NCBI GenBank assembly: GCA_023419055.1
Contig: JAEZYO010000134.1
Span: 1-15,313, forward strand
DNA: 15,313 nt
Direction of reading: 5' to 3'
DNA from: Pseudomonadota bacterium
Lineage (GTDB): Bacteria > Myxococcota > Polyangia > Polyangiales > Polyangiaceae
The number at the start of each line of letters is the position of its first letter. The first letter of the stretch is position 1. Positions 1 through 8,449 of this stretch are shown here, in pieces. The notes beneath the pieces were generated by a model. That model was not told the origin of the DNA and ran no database searches. It worked only from the letters and a program-made list of their open reading frames with translations. The position numbers and the translations under genes are program-made.

Positions 1-2
1 AG

Positions 3-1397
3 ATCGACCTGCTCGACAACGTCGTGTTCGGTTCGACGCCGGGCGGCTATTCCGTGACGCCCTCCGAGAACGGCGGCTACGCGGTTGCCGACCGCGACGG
101 CTACACGCCGCTCGGCTTCTTCGACGACACGGCGGCCCCGCCGAGCGCGGAGCGGAACGGCCTCAAGGACAGCATCGTCGTCAAGCGGGTGTGGGCAGAG
201 TACGCGACGCCAGTCGGTGAGGTGCGCTTCGGCCGCATGCCGAACCACTGGGGCCTCGGGATGTACCTGAACTCCGGCGACGGCTACGACGACAACTACA
301 GCTCGACCGTCGACCGAGCTCAGATCGTGACCGGCATCAAGCCGCTCGAGCTCTACTTCTCGGCGGCGATGGACTTCCCGAACGAAGGCGCCATCAGCGA
401 CTCCGTCTCGTTGCCGAACCCGCAGCCGTACGATCTCGCTCAGCTCGACGACGTCGATCAGTACACCTTCTCGATCGCGCGCAAGAAGAACCCGCAGCTC
501 GAGCGGCTCGCGCTCACGCGCGGCGACCTGGTGCTGAACGGCGGCGTGATGCTGATCTACCGCTCGCAGCAGCTCGCGAACGATCGCTCCGGCGTGAGCG
601 GCACCTGCGGGCTCGGCGCTGCGTCCATCGGATGCGCACCCGGCGATCTCAAGTTCACGCGTCGCGGCGCGCACGCCTGGATCCCGGATGTCTGGCTGCA
701 GCTCCTCTACAAGCGCTTCCGCTTCGAGGCCGAGGCGATCACGATTCAGGGCTCGGTCGAGAACCTGGCGCGCGACGCCGACAACAACCTCTCCGGTGAC
801 CCCGGCTACGACATCGCCCAGTGGGGTCTCGCGACGGAGATCGAGCAGAAGCTGGCCGAAGATCGCCTGCGCCTCGGGTTCAACTTCGGTTGGGCTTCGG
901 GCGACGCCGACGTCGACAGCCTGACGCCGGGACCGCAGCTCGGTGACCGCGACATCACGGCATTTGCGTTCCACCCGAGCTACAGCGTCGACCTGATCCT
1001 GTACCGGAACATCCTCACCCGAGTTCAGAGCTCGTACTATTTCAAGCCCAGCATCGACTACGACTTCTCGCGCGATCCGAACGGTCAGAGGATTGGCGGC
1101 GGTCTCTCGGTGATCTGGTCGCGCGCCAGTGAGTTCATGCAGGCCCCGGGCCACGCGAACGACCTTGGCATCGAGCTCGATGCCCGCCTCTACTACCAGT
1201 CGAAGGACGGCGCGCTGAACGACGTCCCCGGCCAGATGGGCGGGTTCTTCGCCATGCTCGAATACGGCGCCCTCTTCCCGATGTCGGGCCTCGGCTACCC
1301 CGACGCCGAGGCGGCCTACTTCAACTCGGTGAGCGCCGGCGCGGCGGACACCAGCGTGGCCCAAACCCTGCGGCTGTATCTCGGCGTGTTCTTCTGA
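3..1397 (+). CDS. Outer-membrane beta-barrel protein, 3' part (TIGR04551-like)
   Basis: The frame is open from the window edge, so the N-terminus and any signal peptide are missing; a GTG at 24 lies inside the gene and is unlikely to be the start. Alternating polar/hydrophobic strands with many Tyr, Phe and Trp, and a last residue Phe (RLYLGVFF), fit an outer-membrane barrel with a C-terminal beta-signal. The segment VRFGRMPNHWGLG followed by GDGYDDNYSSTVDR recalls, from memory, the myxobacterial family TIGR04551, whose function is unknown. The family assignment is tentative; the barrel call is firmer. It is followed after 42 bases by a lipoprotein gene on the same strand and probably heads or continues an operon with the next three genes. 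Cys is nearly absent (two residues), unlike several downstream products. Confidence 0.75.
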   Translation: MDLLDNVVFGSTPGGYSVTPSENGGYAVADRDGYTPLGFFDDTAAPPSAERNGLKDSIVVKRVWAEYATPVGEVRFGRMPNHWGLGMYLNSGDGYDDNYSSTVDRAQIVTGIKPLELYFSAAMDFPNEGAISDSVSLPNPQPYDLAQLDDVDQYTFSIARKKNPQLERLALTRGDLVLNGGVMLIYRSQQLANDRSGVSGTCGLGAASIGCAPGDLKFTRRGAHAWIPDVWLQLLYKRFRFEAEAITIQGSVENLARDADNNLSGDPGYDIAQWGLATEIEQKLAEDRLRLGFNFGWASGDADVDSLTPGPQLGDRDITAFAFHPSYSVDLILYRNILTRVQSSYYFKPSIDYDFSRDPNGQRIGGGLSVIWSRASEFMQAPGHANDLGIELDARLYYQSKDGALNDVPGQMGGFFAMLEYGALFPMSGLGYPDAEAAYFNSVSAGAADTSVAQTLRLYLGVFF

Positions 1398-1439
1398 GCG
1401 TTTGAACGGCCGCCCGCTGCGTGGCAGGATCCGGCCGAC

Positions 1440-2288
1440 ATGCGCTCCTTCTGGCTCGCTCTGGCCTCGATCTCCGGGCTTTGCCTCGCGTGCTCGAGCG
1501 AGCCGCTGGACGGAGAAGAGGAGAACCCCCCGGAGTGTGAAGCGTCCGAGGTCGAGCCGAGCCTCGCGGAGGCGCAGTACGTCGGCGCCGTGACCGCGAC
1601 GGTCCTCGACGTGGGCGGGGACCCGCTGCCGAGCGATCCGCTGGTGCAGGTTTGCGGGCTCGATCTGTGCATCAACGCGGATACGGCTTCGGACGGCAGC
1701 GTCTCCGTCGGCGTCGATCAAGAGATGAAGCTCCCCGCTCTCAAGTTCGGAGACGGGCTCACTTCGGGGAAGCTCGCCTTGCCGTTGCCCCCACCGACCG
1801 ACGAGGTCGAGGTCGGGACCGTGCGCACTCCCGTGTTGCCGGCCTCCGGCGATCCCATCGTGGCCGGCGGGAGCGCGCGCTCGAACGGCGTCGAGCTCAC
1901 GATCGAGGACGGAGCCGTCGTCGACTTCGATACGCTCGTCTACCAGACGGATGACGAGCAGGCTTTCCGCGCGGCCCCCCTGCTCCCCGAGGACGCGCCG
2001 GACGGCTTCGATCAGGGCTTCGGCTTCGACCTCTACTTCGCGCTCGCGCCGCTCGAGACCGAATTTTGCCCGCCAGCCGGGCTCTCCGTACCGAACCTCG
2101 CGGAGCTCGAACCTGGGGCGGAGGTCGAGTTCTTCATCCAGGGGCTCGAGGTGGACGAGCGCCACGCGCCCTACGCCGGCTTCGCCCCGGTCGCCGAAGG
2201 CCGCGTGAGCGACGACGGGACGACGATCGCGATCGAGAGCGGAGGACTTTCCGCGCTGTCTCTGATCGCGATCCGCGAAAAGCGATGA
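1440..2288 (+). CDS. Putative lipoprotein with ZU5-like C-terminal half
   Basis: This 282-residue protein has a short hydrophobic signal ending CLAC at Cys18. The -1 Ala is good, but Cys at -3 makes the lipobox atypical. After an acidic linker (residues 20-40), residues 48-93 look like a small Ig/carboxypeptidase-regulatory-like beta fold (VTATVLDVGGDPLP, then a CGLDLC pair). Residues 150-280 read like a ZU5-type module: GVELTIEDGAVVDF near its start, and a closing stretch VSDDGTTIAIESGGLSALS. These are resemblances by eye. The TGA stop is shared with the next start in an ATGA overlap, so the thioredoxin-fold gene downstream is probably translationally coupled. The role is unknown; a surface or periplasmic partner of the flanking barrels is an inference. 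Confidence 0.85.
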   Translation: MRSFWLALASISGLCLACSSEPLDGEEENPPECEASEVEPSLAEAQYVGAVTATVLDVGGDPLPSDPLVQVCGLDLCINADTASDGSVSVGVDQEMKLPALKFGDGLTSGKLALPLPPPTDEVEVGTVRTPVLPASGDPIVAGGSARSNGVELTIEDGAVVDFDTLVYQTDDEQAFRAAPLLPEDAPDGFDQGFGFDLYFALAPLETEFCPPAGLSVPNLAELEPGAEVEFFIQGLEVDERHAPYAGFAPVAEGRVSDDGTTIAIESGGLSALSLIAIREKR

Positions 2289-2923
2289 CGCCCCGCCCTG
2301 CCGCGCTTTTCGGAGCCCTCCTGCTCGCGGCCTGTGGCACGAACCGCCCGGAGATCCCGCCCGAGCTGCTCCAATCAGCCGGCTGCGACAGCAGCAACTA
2401 CCCCGCCGGCCCCTTCGGAACCGAGCCTGGAACGGTGGCGCAGAATTTTTGTTTCGAGGGCGTCCGCGCACCGAACCCGGAGCGCGCCGGCGAGCAGGTC
2501 GAGAACCTCGAGGAGCTCTCGTTCGGAAACTTCTACGACCCGACGGGGAGCCGCTACGAGCTCATCCTGGTCAACAGCGCCGCCATCTGGTGCTCGGCTT
2601 GCCAGGTCGAGCATCAAACACTGCCTGAGCACGCGAGCGAGCTCGGTGACGAGGGGCTCGTGATCGTGAGCGCGCTCTTTCAGGACGCCAAACGGAACCC
2701 CGCGACGACGGATGACCTGCTAGCCTGGATCGAGACCTTCGAACCCAACTTCCCGATGGTGCTCGATCCCGACTACCAGCTCGGTGCTTACGCTTCGGCG
2801 GAGACGGCGCCGCTCAACCTGGTGATCGACGCGCGCAACATGCAGATCTTGCAGAAATTCATCGGGGACCAGGCGAGCGTGCTGTGGCCCTACCTCGAAA
2901 ACGAGCTCGCCGAGCGCCGCTGA
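2285..2923 (+). CDS. Thioredoxin-fold (TlpA/AhpC-like) lipoprotein, WCSAC active site
   Basis: The protein has 212 residues when started at the ATG that overlaps the previous stop. An upstream extension in this frame lacks a signal peptide and lies inside the preceding gene, so it was discarded. The signal ends in a good lipobox, LAAC (Cys17). An N-terminal motif YPAGPFG...NFCFEG (residues 39-59) precedes the thioredoxin fold: strand YELILVNSAAIWC, redox pair Cys103-Ser-Ala-Cys106, and a cis-Pro candidate at Pro176 (TAPLNLVID). It most likely acts in the periplasm or on an envelope face as a thiol:disulfide oxidoreductase; the direction of electron flow cannot be read. Two further cysteines (34 and 56) may form a structural disulfide. 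It is a paralogue of the protein at 8486-9175. Its place between two barrel genes suggests a job on their products or partners. Confidence 0.92.
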   Translation: MTPRPAALFGALLLAACGTNRPEIPPELLQSAGCDSSNYPAGPFGTEPGTVAQNFCFEGVRAPNPERAGEQVENLEELSFGNFYDPTGSRYELILVNSAAIWCSACQVEHQTLPEHASELGDEGLVIVSALFQDAKRNPATTDDLLAWIETFEPNFPMVLDPDYQLGAYASAETAPLNLVIDARNMQILQKFIGDQASVLWPYLENELAERR

Positions 2924-4824
2924 ATGCCGGATTCGCTCGTCGGGCCCTGGTGCTCGCGAGCTTGCTCTCGTCCGCCGCGAGCGCCGTCGAGGTCGAGGTT
3001 GCCGGCGAGCCCGCGACGCTCGACGTAACGCTCGCGACCAGCGTGATTCGCGGCTTCGACAACCGCGATTTTCGCCTGAATCAAGTCCCCACGCTCGCCA
3101 ACGACGACTACGGCGTCCTCTTCGATCGGCTGAATCTACAGGCCACGAGCGGCGCGTTGCAGCTCGGGCTGCGCCTCGATCACGCCTGGTTCTACACTTC
3201 TCCGGATCCCACGGCGATCGCCCTCGAGCTCGAAGAGGCACGGCGCGACGCGGAGGGTGGCCCCGCGGATCCAGCGTTCTTTCGTCGAAAAGTCGACGAG
3301 GCCGGCGTCGAGCTCAGCAATCGCTACATCAACTGGCTCTACCCGGCGAAGTACTACGTCGCGTACACGACGCGCTCGCTCGAGCTCAGCGTGGGTGACG
3401 CGTACGCGGAGCTCGGTCGCGGGCTCGTGCTCAGCCTCCGCAAGCAGGACGAGCTCGCGAGCGACACCACGCTGCGCGGCGTGCGCGCGACGCTGCGGCT
3501 CTCGAGCGGACCGCTGAAGCTCCGCTTGACGGGGCTCGGCGGGAGCGCCAACCCGCTGCGCATCGACGAGGCGAGCGGGCGCTACCTCGGGACCGACGCG
3601 AGCGTGCGTCCCAGCTTCGTTGCGCTGACCGAAGCCGGCATGCCGACCGCGATCGAAACGGACTTCGTCGCCGAGGGCAAGGACTGCCGGAGCTCCGGCA
3701 CCTGCAGCTACGCCCCCGACCGCCTCGTCGCCGGCCAGATCGAGGCGCGCGGCAAGGGCTTCGTGCTCGCGACGCAAGCGTCGTTGCTCGTGCGCCAGTT
3801 GGCGCTGTCGAACGACGTGGTCAGAACCTCGCGCGACACGCTGACCGCGAGCCAGTCGCTCGAGCTCTTGCGCGTCGGGGGAGTAGGTTCGCTCTACGTC
3901 GAGGGCGCGCTGCAGAAGCTCGACCACCCCGATCGCGACGAGACCGGCGTGTCGAACCCCGAGCTCGATCCGGGACACGCTCTCTACGTCTCCGCTTCCG
4001 TCGACGCGCGGCCACTCCACTTCGCGCTCGAGGCCAAGCACTACCGGCGCTTCTTTCCCTTGCTCGCGAACGTGAGCACCGCCCGGGCGCGCGAATTTGC
4101 GCTGCTCGCCTACAGCGCTCCGCCGACTACCGAAGCGCTCGAGAACGACACCGAGTTCGAGGGATTCAACACGTGCACCACCGGCGGACGCCTGAAGGGC
4201 GACGCGCGCGCGTCGAAGGCGGTCGAGCTCTTCGCCTGGTTCGGGCACTATCGAACCTGGGCAGAGTCCGCGACGAACGACGCCTGCCTCGTGGAGGAGG
4301 CGCTCGAGAACCGCGTGTTCGACGTAGCGATCGGCGGCGATCTCGCGACGGAAGAGCGCGACCGGCACGCGTTGCTCGAGCTCGGAGGCCGGCTCGACCG
4401 GAGCGCCGAGCCGCTGGCTGCGCCGGGCGAAAGCGAGGCGTCGCGCCTCTACTACTACGAGCTCCGCGCGCGTTACGTCCTCGGTGCAGCGCTCGGCGGC
4501 CCCTTCAACCTGGACATCGAGGGCTTCCATCGTCGTCGCTATCAGCGCGTGGGCGGTCCGGAAGATCCCTGGTTCGAAGGCAGACAAGTCGTGGCGCTGA
4601 CCTGGGCGCCACGCTGGTCCTTTGCGTTCGGAACGGAGTACGACACGAGCGGGCTCGTGCCGAGCACGTATTTCAACGGTGAAGTGACGTTTCGCCCCAC
4701 CCCGGACTGGAGCGCCAGCGCCTTCGTGGGTCAGCGTGCCGGAGCGCTACGTTGCGTCGGTGGAGTGTGCCGAGTGTTCCCGCCGTTCGAAGGCGCGAGG
4801 CTCGACGTCACACTCCGCTATTGA
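2884..4824 (+). CDS. Outer-membrane beta-barrel protein (DUF6029-like)
   Basis: This reading frame of up to 646 residues carries a cleavable signal (hydrophobic ALVLASLLSSAASA, then VEVEV) and ends in an aromatic beta-signal (LDVTLRY). Strand-like segments alternate through its length. Residues 166-201 contain LELSVGDAYAELGRGLVLS followed by TTLRGVR, which resembles from memory the DUF6029 barrel family. The start is uncertain. GTG at 2884 gives a long Arg-rich n-region and a 40-base overlap with the thioredoxin gene. CTG at 2920 would overlap that gene's stop as CTGA and give a more ordinary signal. GTG at 2950 leaves almost no n-region. The nearby ATG at 2924 is out of frame. It appears to be the last gene of the operon, and no clear intrinsic terminator follows. 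Substrate and function are unknown. Confidence 0.85.
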   Translation: MALPRKRARRAPLNAGFARRALVLASLLSSAASAVEVEVAGEPATLDVTLATSVIRGFDNRDFRLNQVPTLANDDYGVLFDRLNLQATSGALQLGLRLDHAWFYTSPDPTAIALELEEARRDAEGGPADPAFFRRKVDEAGVELSNRYINWLYPAKYYVAYTTRSLELSVGDAYAELGRGLVLSLRKQDELASDTTLRGVRATLRLSSGPLKLRLTGLGGSANPLRIDEASGRYLGTDASVRPSFVALTEAGMPTAIETDFVAEGKDCRSSGTCSYAPDRLVAGQIEARGKGFVLATQASLLVRQLALSNDVVRTSRDTLTASQSLELLRVGGVGSLYVEGALQKLDHPDRDETGVSNPELDPGHALYVSASVDARPLHFALEAKHYRRFFPLLANVSTARAREFALLAYSAPPTTEALENDTEFEGFNTCTTGGRLKGDARASKAVELFAWFGHYRTWAESATNDACLVEEALENRVFDVAIGGDLATEERDRHALLELGGRLDRSAEPLAAPGESEASRLYYYELRARYVLGAALGGPFNLDIEGFHRRRYQRVGGPEDPWFEGRQVVALTWAPRWSFAFGTEYDTSGLVPSTYFNGEVTFRPTPDWSASAFVGQRAGALRCVGGVCRVFPPFEGARLDVTLRY

Positions 4825-5002
4825 GTCGAACGCCACGACGCTGAACGGAGCGCATCGGCTCGTTTCTCGGCTCGCGCTACGACGCTACTCCCGCGACGAG
4901 GAGCCGATTGCCACGCAGAGAGCCGTCGCGCCTCGTGACCGCGCGCCGCGAGAAAACTTACGAGCTTGGCAGGCGTTCGACGAATCTTAGGTTCGTACGG
5001 CG
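4825..5002. other. Intergenic gap before the protease pair, presumed promoter region
   Basis: This 178-base gap separates the barrel operon from the protease operon, so a promoter for the proteases is expected here. An 8-base inverted repeat (atcggctc at 4854-4861, gagccgat at 4901-4908) encloses a 39-base loop; it has no T tract and is not a convincing terminator. The stretch just before the ATG at 5003 is locally more A/T-rich (agaaaactta, then cgaatcttag), but I could not pair a credible -35 with a -10. Confidence 0.3.
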
Positions 5003-6229
5003 ATGGGCCCTGAGGGCAGAATCGGTGTCGTCGAGCTCGGAGTCAGCCTCCTCGTCGCGAGCTCCGCGATAGGCTGTTCGGGAGGCGCAGATTCACCAAC
5101 GAGCACGGACGACGCGCTCGAGAGAGACGTGCCTCGCGACTGGGTCGGTTACGACTTCGGCCTCGCGCCGCCGCGCCTCGCGCGAAGCGGCCACGCCGGA
5201 CAACCGATCGCGCCGGACGGCCTCACGCTCGATCCACTCGTCGTCGAAGGAGCCGACGGCGACGCCCCCTCCGACACCGAGCCGCTCTCGGGCGTCTCCG
5301 CGATGGGCCCCGACGGCTCTCTGTACGAGCTCTTGGCTTCCCGCGAGGAGCTCGAGCTCGTCGCGAAGGCCTTGCGCGCGAGCGGGTCGGACGGCGCGTC
5401 GATTTCGGCTCCGCAAAACCGATCGAAGGGCTGGTCCGGCGGCGCCGACAACCGCGTGTATTGGCCGAACTCGACGGGCCAATCCGATTGGCCGCGCGAC
5501 ACGATCGGCGTCGTCTCTCCCACCGACTTCGCGTGGTGCACCGGCACGCTGATCGACGACCGCCTGGTCCTGACGGCCGCGCATTGTCTCTGGGACGGCT
5601 ACGGGAACTGGCTCGATCTCAAGTTCCGCGCGGGCCAAGACTCCGAGGACCAACCGTACACACAGCGCACACACGTCTGGAAGTACTGGCCGCGCGAGTT
5701 CGCGATCAACGAGTGCCACAACTGGCGCCGCACCGGCTTCCGCGCCGTTTGCACCAAATGGGACTGGGCGGTGCTCGAGCTCGACGCTCCGCCAACGGAC
5801 GTGAACGGCGTACCCGCTGGCTACATGGGCTTCCGCTACAGCGTGGACGACGACCGAGTCCGGGGTTGGGTGAAGTACAACTCCGGCTACGGAGCGTGCA
5901 ACAACCCGGCGGCGTTCGGTGACTGCGCGGAGCTCGGCGGAGACAACATCCTGCTCGACAACCTCGCCCCCTGCGAAAATGGGAAGTTCTCGAACGCCTA
6001 CCAGGGGACGAACCACAACCTGGATCAAGGCTGCGACACCTCGGGTGGTCACAGCGGGGGCCCGCTCTACACGTGGTCCCCGGGTGACGCGGGCCCGTAC
6101 GTGGCGGGCGTCTATTCGGCGGAAACCTGCCGCGGCTCGGACTGCGGAACGCGGACCCCGAATCGCTTTCTCCGCATCTATCCCATGCTGGGCGATCTGC
6201 TCGCGTACTACAGGTCGGCGACGCCATGA
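5003..6229 (+). CDS. S1B-type (V8-like) serine protease lipoprotein with prosegment
   Basis: This 408-residue exported protease has a signal ending AIGC (Cys25), a moderate lipobox. Residues 26-148 look like a linker and prosegment. The chymotrypsin fold then starts near NRVYWPNST. The triad reads His194 in LTAAHC, Asp254 in KWDWAVLELD and Ser351 in GGHSGGP. Cys179 and Cys195 are placed to form the usual disulfide around the catalytic His. The TSGGHSG context matches the S1B family (V8, glutamyl endopeptidases). However, the downstream position that carries the S1 His in V8 protease appears to be Tyr371 (VAGVYS), so Glu specificity should not be assumed. If the prosegment is removed, the catalytic domain would be freed from its lipid anchor. 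The stop overlaps the next start (ATGA), giving a two-protease operon. Confidence 0.92.
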   Translation: MGPEGRIGVVELGVSLLVASSAIGCSGGADSPTSTDDALERDVPRDWVGYDFGLAPPRLARSGHAGQPIAPDGLTLDPLVVEGADGDAPSDTEPLSGVSAMGPDGSLYELLASREELELVAKALRASGSDGASISAPQNRSKGWSGGADNRVYWPNSTGQSDWPRDTIGVVSPTDFAWCTGTLIDDRLVLTAAHCLWDGYGNWLDLKFRAGQDSEDQPYTQRTHVWKYWPREFAINECHNWRRTGFRAVCTKWDWAVLELDAPPTDVNGVPAGYMGFRYSVDDDRVRGWVKYNSGYGACNNPAAFGDCAELGGDNILLDNLAPCENGKFSNAYQGTNHNLDQGCDTSGGHSGGPLYTWSPGDAGPYVAGVYSAETCRGSDCGTRTPNRFLRIYPMLGDLLAYYRSATP

Positions 6230-7290
6230 CGCAGGCATCGGTGCCGCGATTCGCCGGCGCGGGGCTCCTCTCGATAGCGCTCGCGCTCGCGAGCTGCAGC
6301 GGACCCGCCGAGGCCAGCAGCACGTGCACGGACCTCGCCACGCTCTCGAGCGCCATCCACAACGGCTCGCGCACGCAGAAGTTCCTCGAGCTCGAGCAGC
6401 AAGAGCTCGACGCCGTCGTCTTCGTGCAGGCGCAGCAGAAGCAGCACCAGGTGAGCTGCTCCGGCGTCTTGGTCGACCCTTTCTGGGTCATGACGGCCAA
6501 GCACTGCTTGCTCGACGGCGCTCGCATGTGGGTGCGCAACGCGAACGGCAAACCCGTCACCGTCGCCTACTCCGTCGCGCACCCGTCCGCCGACGTGGCG
6601 CTGCTGTCGCTCGAGACCCCGATCGCGGGTGCCCTGCCCTTCCGCTTCGGCACCGAAAACGCCGGGGATTACCTCAGATCCAAGGCCGAGGTCGCGGGGT
6701 TCGGCTTCGATGCAGAAGGCGTGATGGGAAAGCTCGCCTTCCAGGTGGTCACGCTGATCGAGACGTCGGCGGGCCTCGTCACCGTGACCGGTGATCGTTC
6801 GGGCGCCTGCTTCGGCGACTCGGGCGCGCCGCTGATCTCGCGCGCTCCGGACGGACGCGCGGTCGTGCTCGGAACCCTCTCGGGTGGAGCCCCGTCGTGC
6901 ACCGGCATCGATCAATACGTGCGAGCCGATAGCGTGGCGGGTTGGATGCAGACCTATTTCGTCCCGGCCGCCGCGGGGGAAATAGCGGGCTGCGCCGAGC
7001 TCCGCGACGCGAGTCGGTGCTACGGTCCCGTGGCCGCGTTCTGCGATCGGGGCGTCCTCTCGAGCGAACGCTGTGAAGCCCCCGAAACCTGCGGCTACGA
7101 CGCCGAGCTCGGACGCTTCGGTTGCACGAACGACGACCCCTGCGAGGGCATCGACGCGTTCGGCGTGTGCCAGGACAACGGCGTCGTTCGCTGCGACGCC
7201 GGGAAGCTCGTGCGGACCGAGTGCGACTGCAATCAGGCCTGCGCCGTCAGCGGCGCCACGGGCTTCGCCGAGTGCGGCGATAAAAACTGA
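6226..7290 (+). CDS. S1A-type (trypsin-fold) serine protease lipoprotein with Cys-rich tail
   Basis: This 354-residue protein has a strong lipobox, LASC (Cys24). Residues 62-245 form a chymotrypsin-fold protease with His93 in MTAKHC, Asp123 in ADVALL and Ser199 in CFGDSGAP. Aligning CFGDSG with trypsin puts Gly193 at the S1-floor position where trypsin has Asp189, so a small or hydrophobic P1 residue is more likely than Lys/Arg. Residues 256-350 hold 13 cysteines in an acidic domain, typical of disulfide-rich modules on myxobacterial secreted proteins; its function is unknown. The gene is translationally coupled to the preceding protease, and its TGA ends one base before the stop of the convergent Cys-rich gene, leaving no room for a separate terminator. 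Confidence 0.92.
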   Translation: MTQASVPRFAGAGLLSIALALASCSGPAEASSTCTDLATLSSAIHNGSRTQKFLELEQQELDAVVFVQAQQKQHQVSCSGVLVDPFWVMTAKHCLLDGARMWVRNANGKPVTVAYSVAHPSADVALLSLETPIAGALPFRFGTENAGDYLRSKAEVAGFGFDAEGVMGKLAFQVVTLIETSAGLVTVTGDRSGACFGDSGAPLISRAPDGRAVVLGTLSGGAPSCTGIDQYVRADSVAGWMQTYFVPAAAGEIAGCAELRDASRCYGPVAAFCDRGVLSSERCEAPETCGYDAELGRFGCTNDDPCEGIDAFGVCQDNGVVRCDAGKLVRTECDCNQACAVSGATGFAECGDKN

Positions 7291-7291
7291 T

Positions 7292-8449
7292 TCAATGAGG
7301 CCAGCAGCCGGTCTGCGAGGAGACGAGCAGCGGGCTTTGTTGGGAGTTCGAGTTCGCGCCGAGGCAGATGCCGGGCGAGTCCGTGTCAGCCCCCACGTAA
7401 CAGAGCATCGGAAGGCCACCGGGCGTCTCCGGACAACCGCCCCCCTCGCACAAGCCGTTCACGGCGGTGTCGCACGAGCACGGAATCGAGAGATCGACGC
7501 AGTAGCGTTCGCCGGTGAACGACGAGCCGTAGCAGAGCCCCGTGTCGGTGCAGTCCCCGTCGCTGACGCAGGGCTCGCACGGAGCACCCGTGCCGTGACA
7601 GGCGCCGAAGCGGTGCGAGCACGTCGGGACGCCGAGCTCGCTGTCCCAGACGTCGCAGCTCGTGGCAGAGCCCCAAGGGCAGCCGCCACTCACGCCGGGG
7701 TCGCAAGTTTGTGTGCAGATCTTTTCGCCGCTCGCGTCACGCGCGCAGACGAGTCCCTGCGCGCCGCCGCAATCCGCGTCCGTCTCACACGAGGCGCAGA
7801 AGCGCCGTCGAACGCAGATCGAGTGCTCCGGTCCGAGGCGTCCGCATTCGTACTTCCGACCATCGCCGATCGAGCTCGCCGGTACGCAATTCGGGTCCTC
7901 CGCGTCGCCCGTGATGCCGCACGCGGCCTCGCACGGGGTCACGCTCACCCGATCGCAGAAGAAACCGGTCGGACACTCGCTGTCCTCGGCGCAGCCCTTG
8001 GTGCAATAAGAGTCGAGATCACCGACGCCGGCGCCGACGCACTCGTAGCCCCCTTCGCTGTCACATTCGGTCGTGGTCGGACAGCTCGTGTAGAAGCCGC
8101 CGACCGGAGGCGCGTCCTCGCTCGGCGAGCAATACTTCTCGCCGGGTTCACCCGAGGCGACTTCCGCACAAAGGCCCACGCCCGCGCAGTCGAAGTGGGT
8201 CTGGCACGAGTAAAGACAGCTCCCTCCGACGCAACGAAACCCACTCGCAACGTCGCAAGCCGCGTCGCTCGCACAGCTCGTGTATCGCCCGCCGGGTGCG
8301 CTTCCACCACCCGGGGGGGCCCGGCAATCTGCGCCGTTACAGGCGTCGGGGCAGCCGTCCCCCACGCACGGCTCGCTCTCGCAGCCAAGGAGCGTAAAAG
8401 TCAGGCTCGCCGCGAGCGCAGCCGCCGCTGTCAGGCAAAGCTTCCGCAT
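7292..8449 (-). CDS. Cys-rich repeat lipoprotein (about 47 mature cysteines)
   Basis: This 385-residue protein has an excellent signal and lipobox, LLGC (Cys23). About 47 of the remaining 363 residues are Cys, spread through the chain in loose repeats: G-G-[RF]-Y-T-S-C units near residues 53-59 and 117-123, each followed by G-[FY]-x-C-V-G, and units of the type C-x2-C-x2-D-x-D-C near 218-227 and 291-300, each followed by GE-[KR]-x-C. Such modules are common in myxobacterial surface proteins and sometimes match Dickkopf/EGF-like profiles; I claim no specific fold. A product like this needs a disulfide-forming and proofreading environment, which fits the thioredoxin-fold lipoprotein genes starting 36 bases away on the other strand. 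The function is unknown; a surface adhesin or binding protein is possible. The convergent stop partner is at 7290. Confidence 0.9.
   Translation of the reverse strand: MRKLCLTAAAALAASLTFTLLGCESEPCVGDGCPDACNGADCRAPPGGGSAPGGRYTSCASDAACDVASGFRCVGGSCLYSCQTHFDCAGVGLCAEVASGEPGEKYCSPSEDAPPVGGFYTSCPTTTECDSEGGYECVGAGVGDLDSYCTKGCAEDSECPTGFFCDRVSVTPCEAACGITGDAEDPNCVPASSIGDGRKYECGRLGPEHSICVRRRFCASCETDADCGGAQGLVCARDASGEKICTQTCDPGVSGGCPWGSATSCDVWDSELGVPTCSHRFGACHGTGAPCEPCVSDGDCTDTGLCYGSSFTGERYCVDLSIPCSCDTAVNGLCEGGGCPETPGGLPMLCYVGADTDSPGICLGANSNSQQSPLLVSSQTGCWPH

Noticed and set aside
3136..4587. 483-codon minus-strand open frame opposite the second barrel gene
   Set aside because: Arg/Ala/Glu-rich shadow with no motif; the plus strand has a signal peptide, barrel pattern and operon context.
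4966..4982. Sigma-54 promoter before the first protease (ttggca element)
   Set aside because: The GC expected 10 bases after the GG is AC, so the -12 element is missing.
5093..7419. Long minus-strand frames (5093-6238 and 6208-7419) opposite the proteases
   Set aside because: Both are shadows. The plus strand shows intact catalytic triads and signal peptides.
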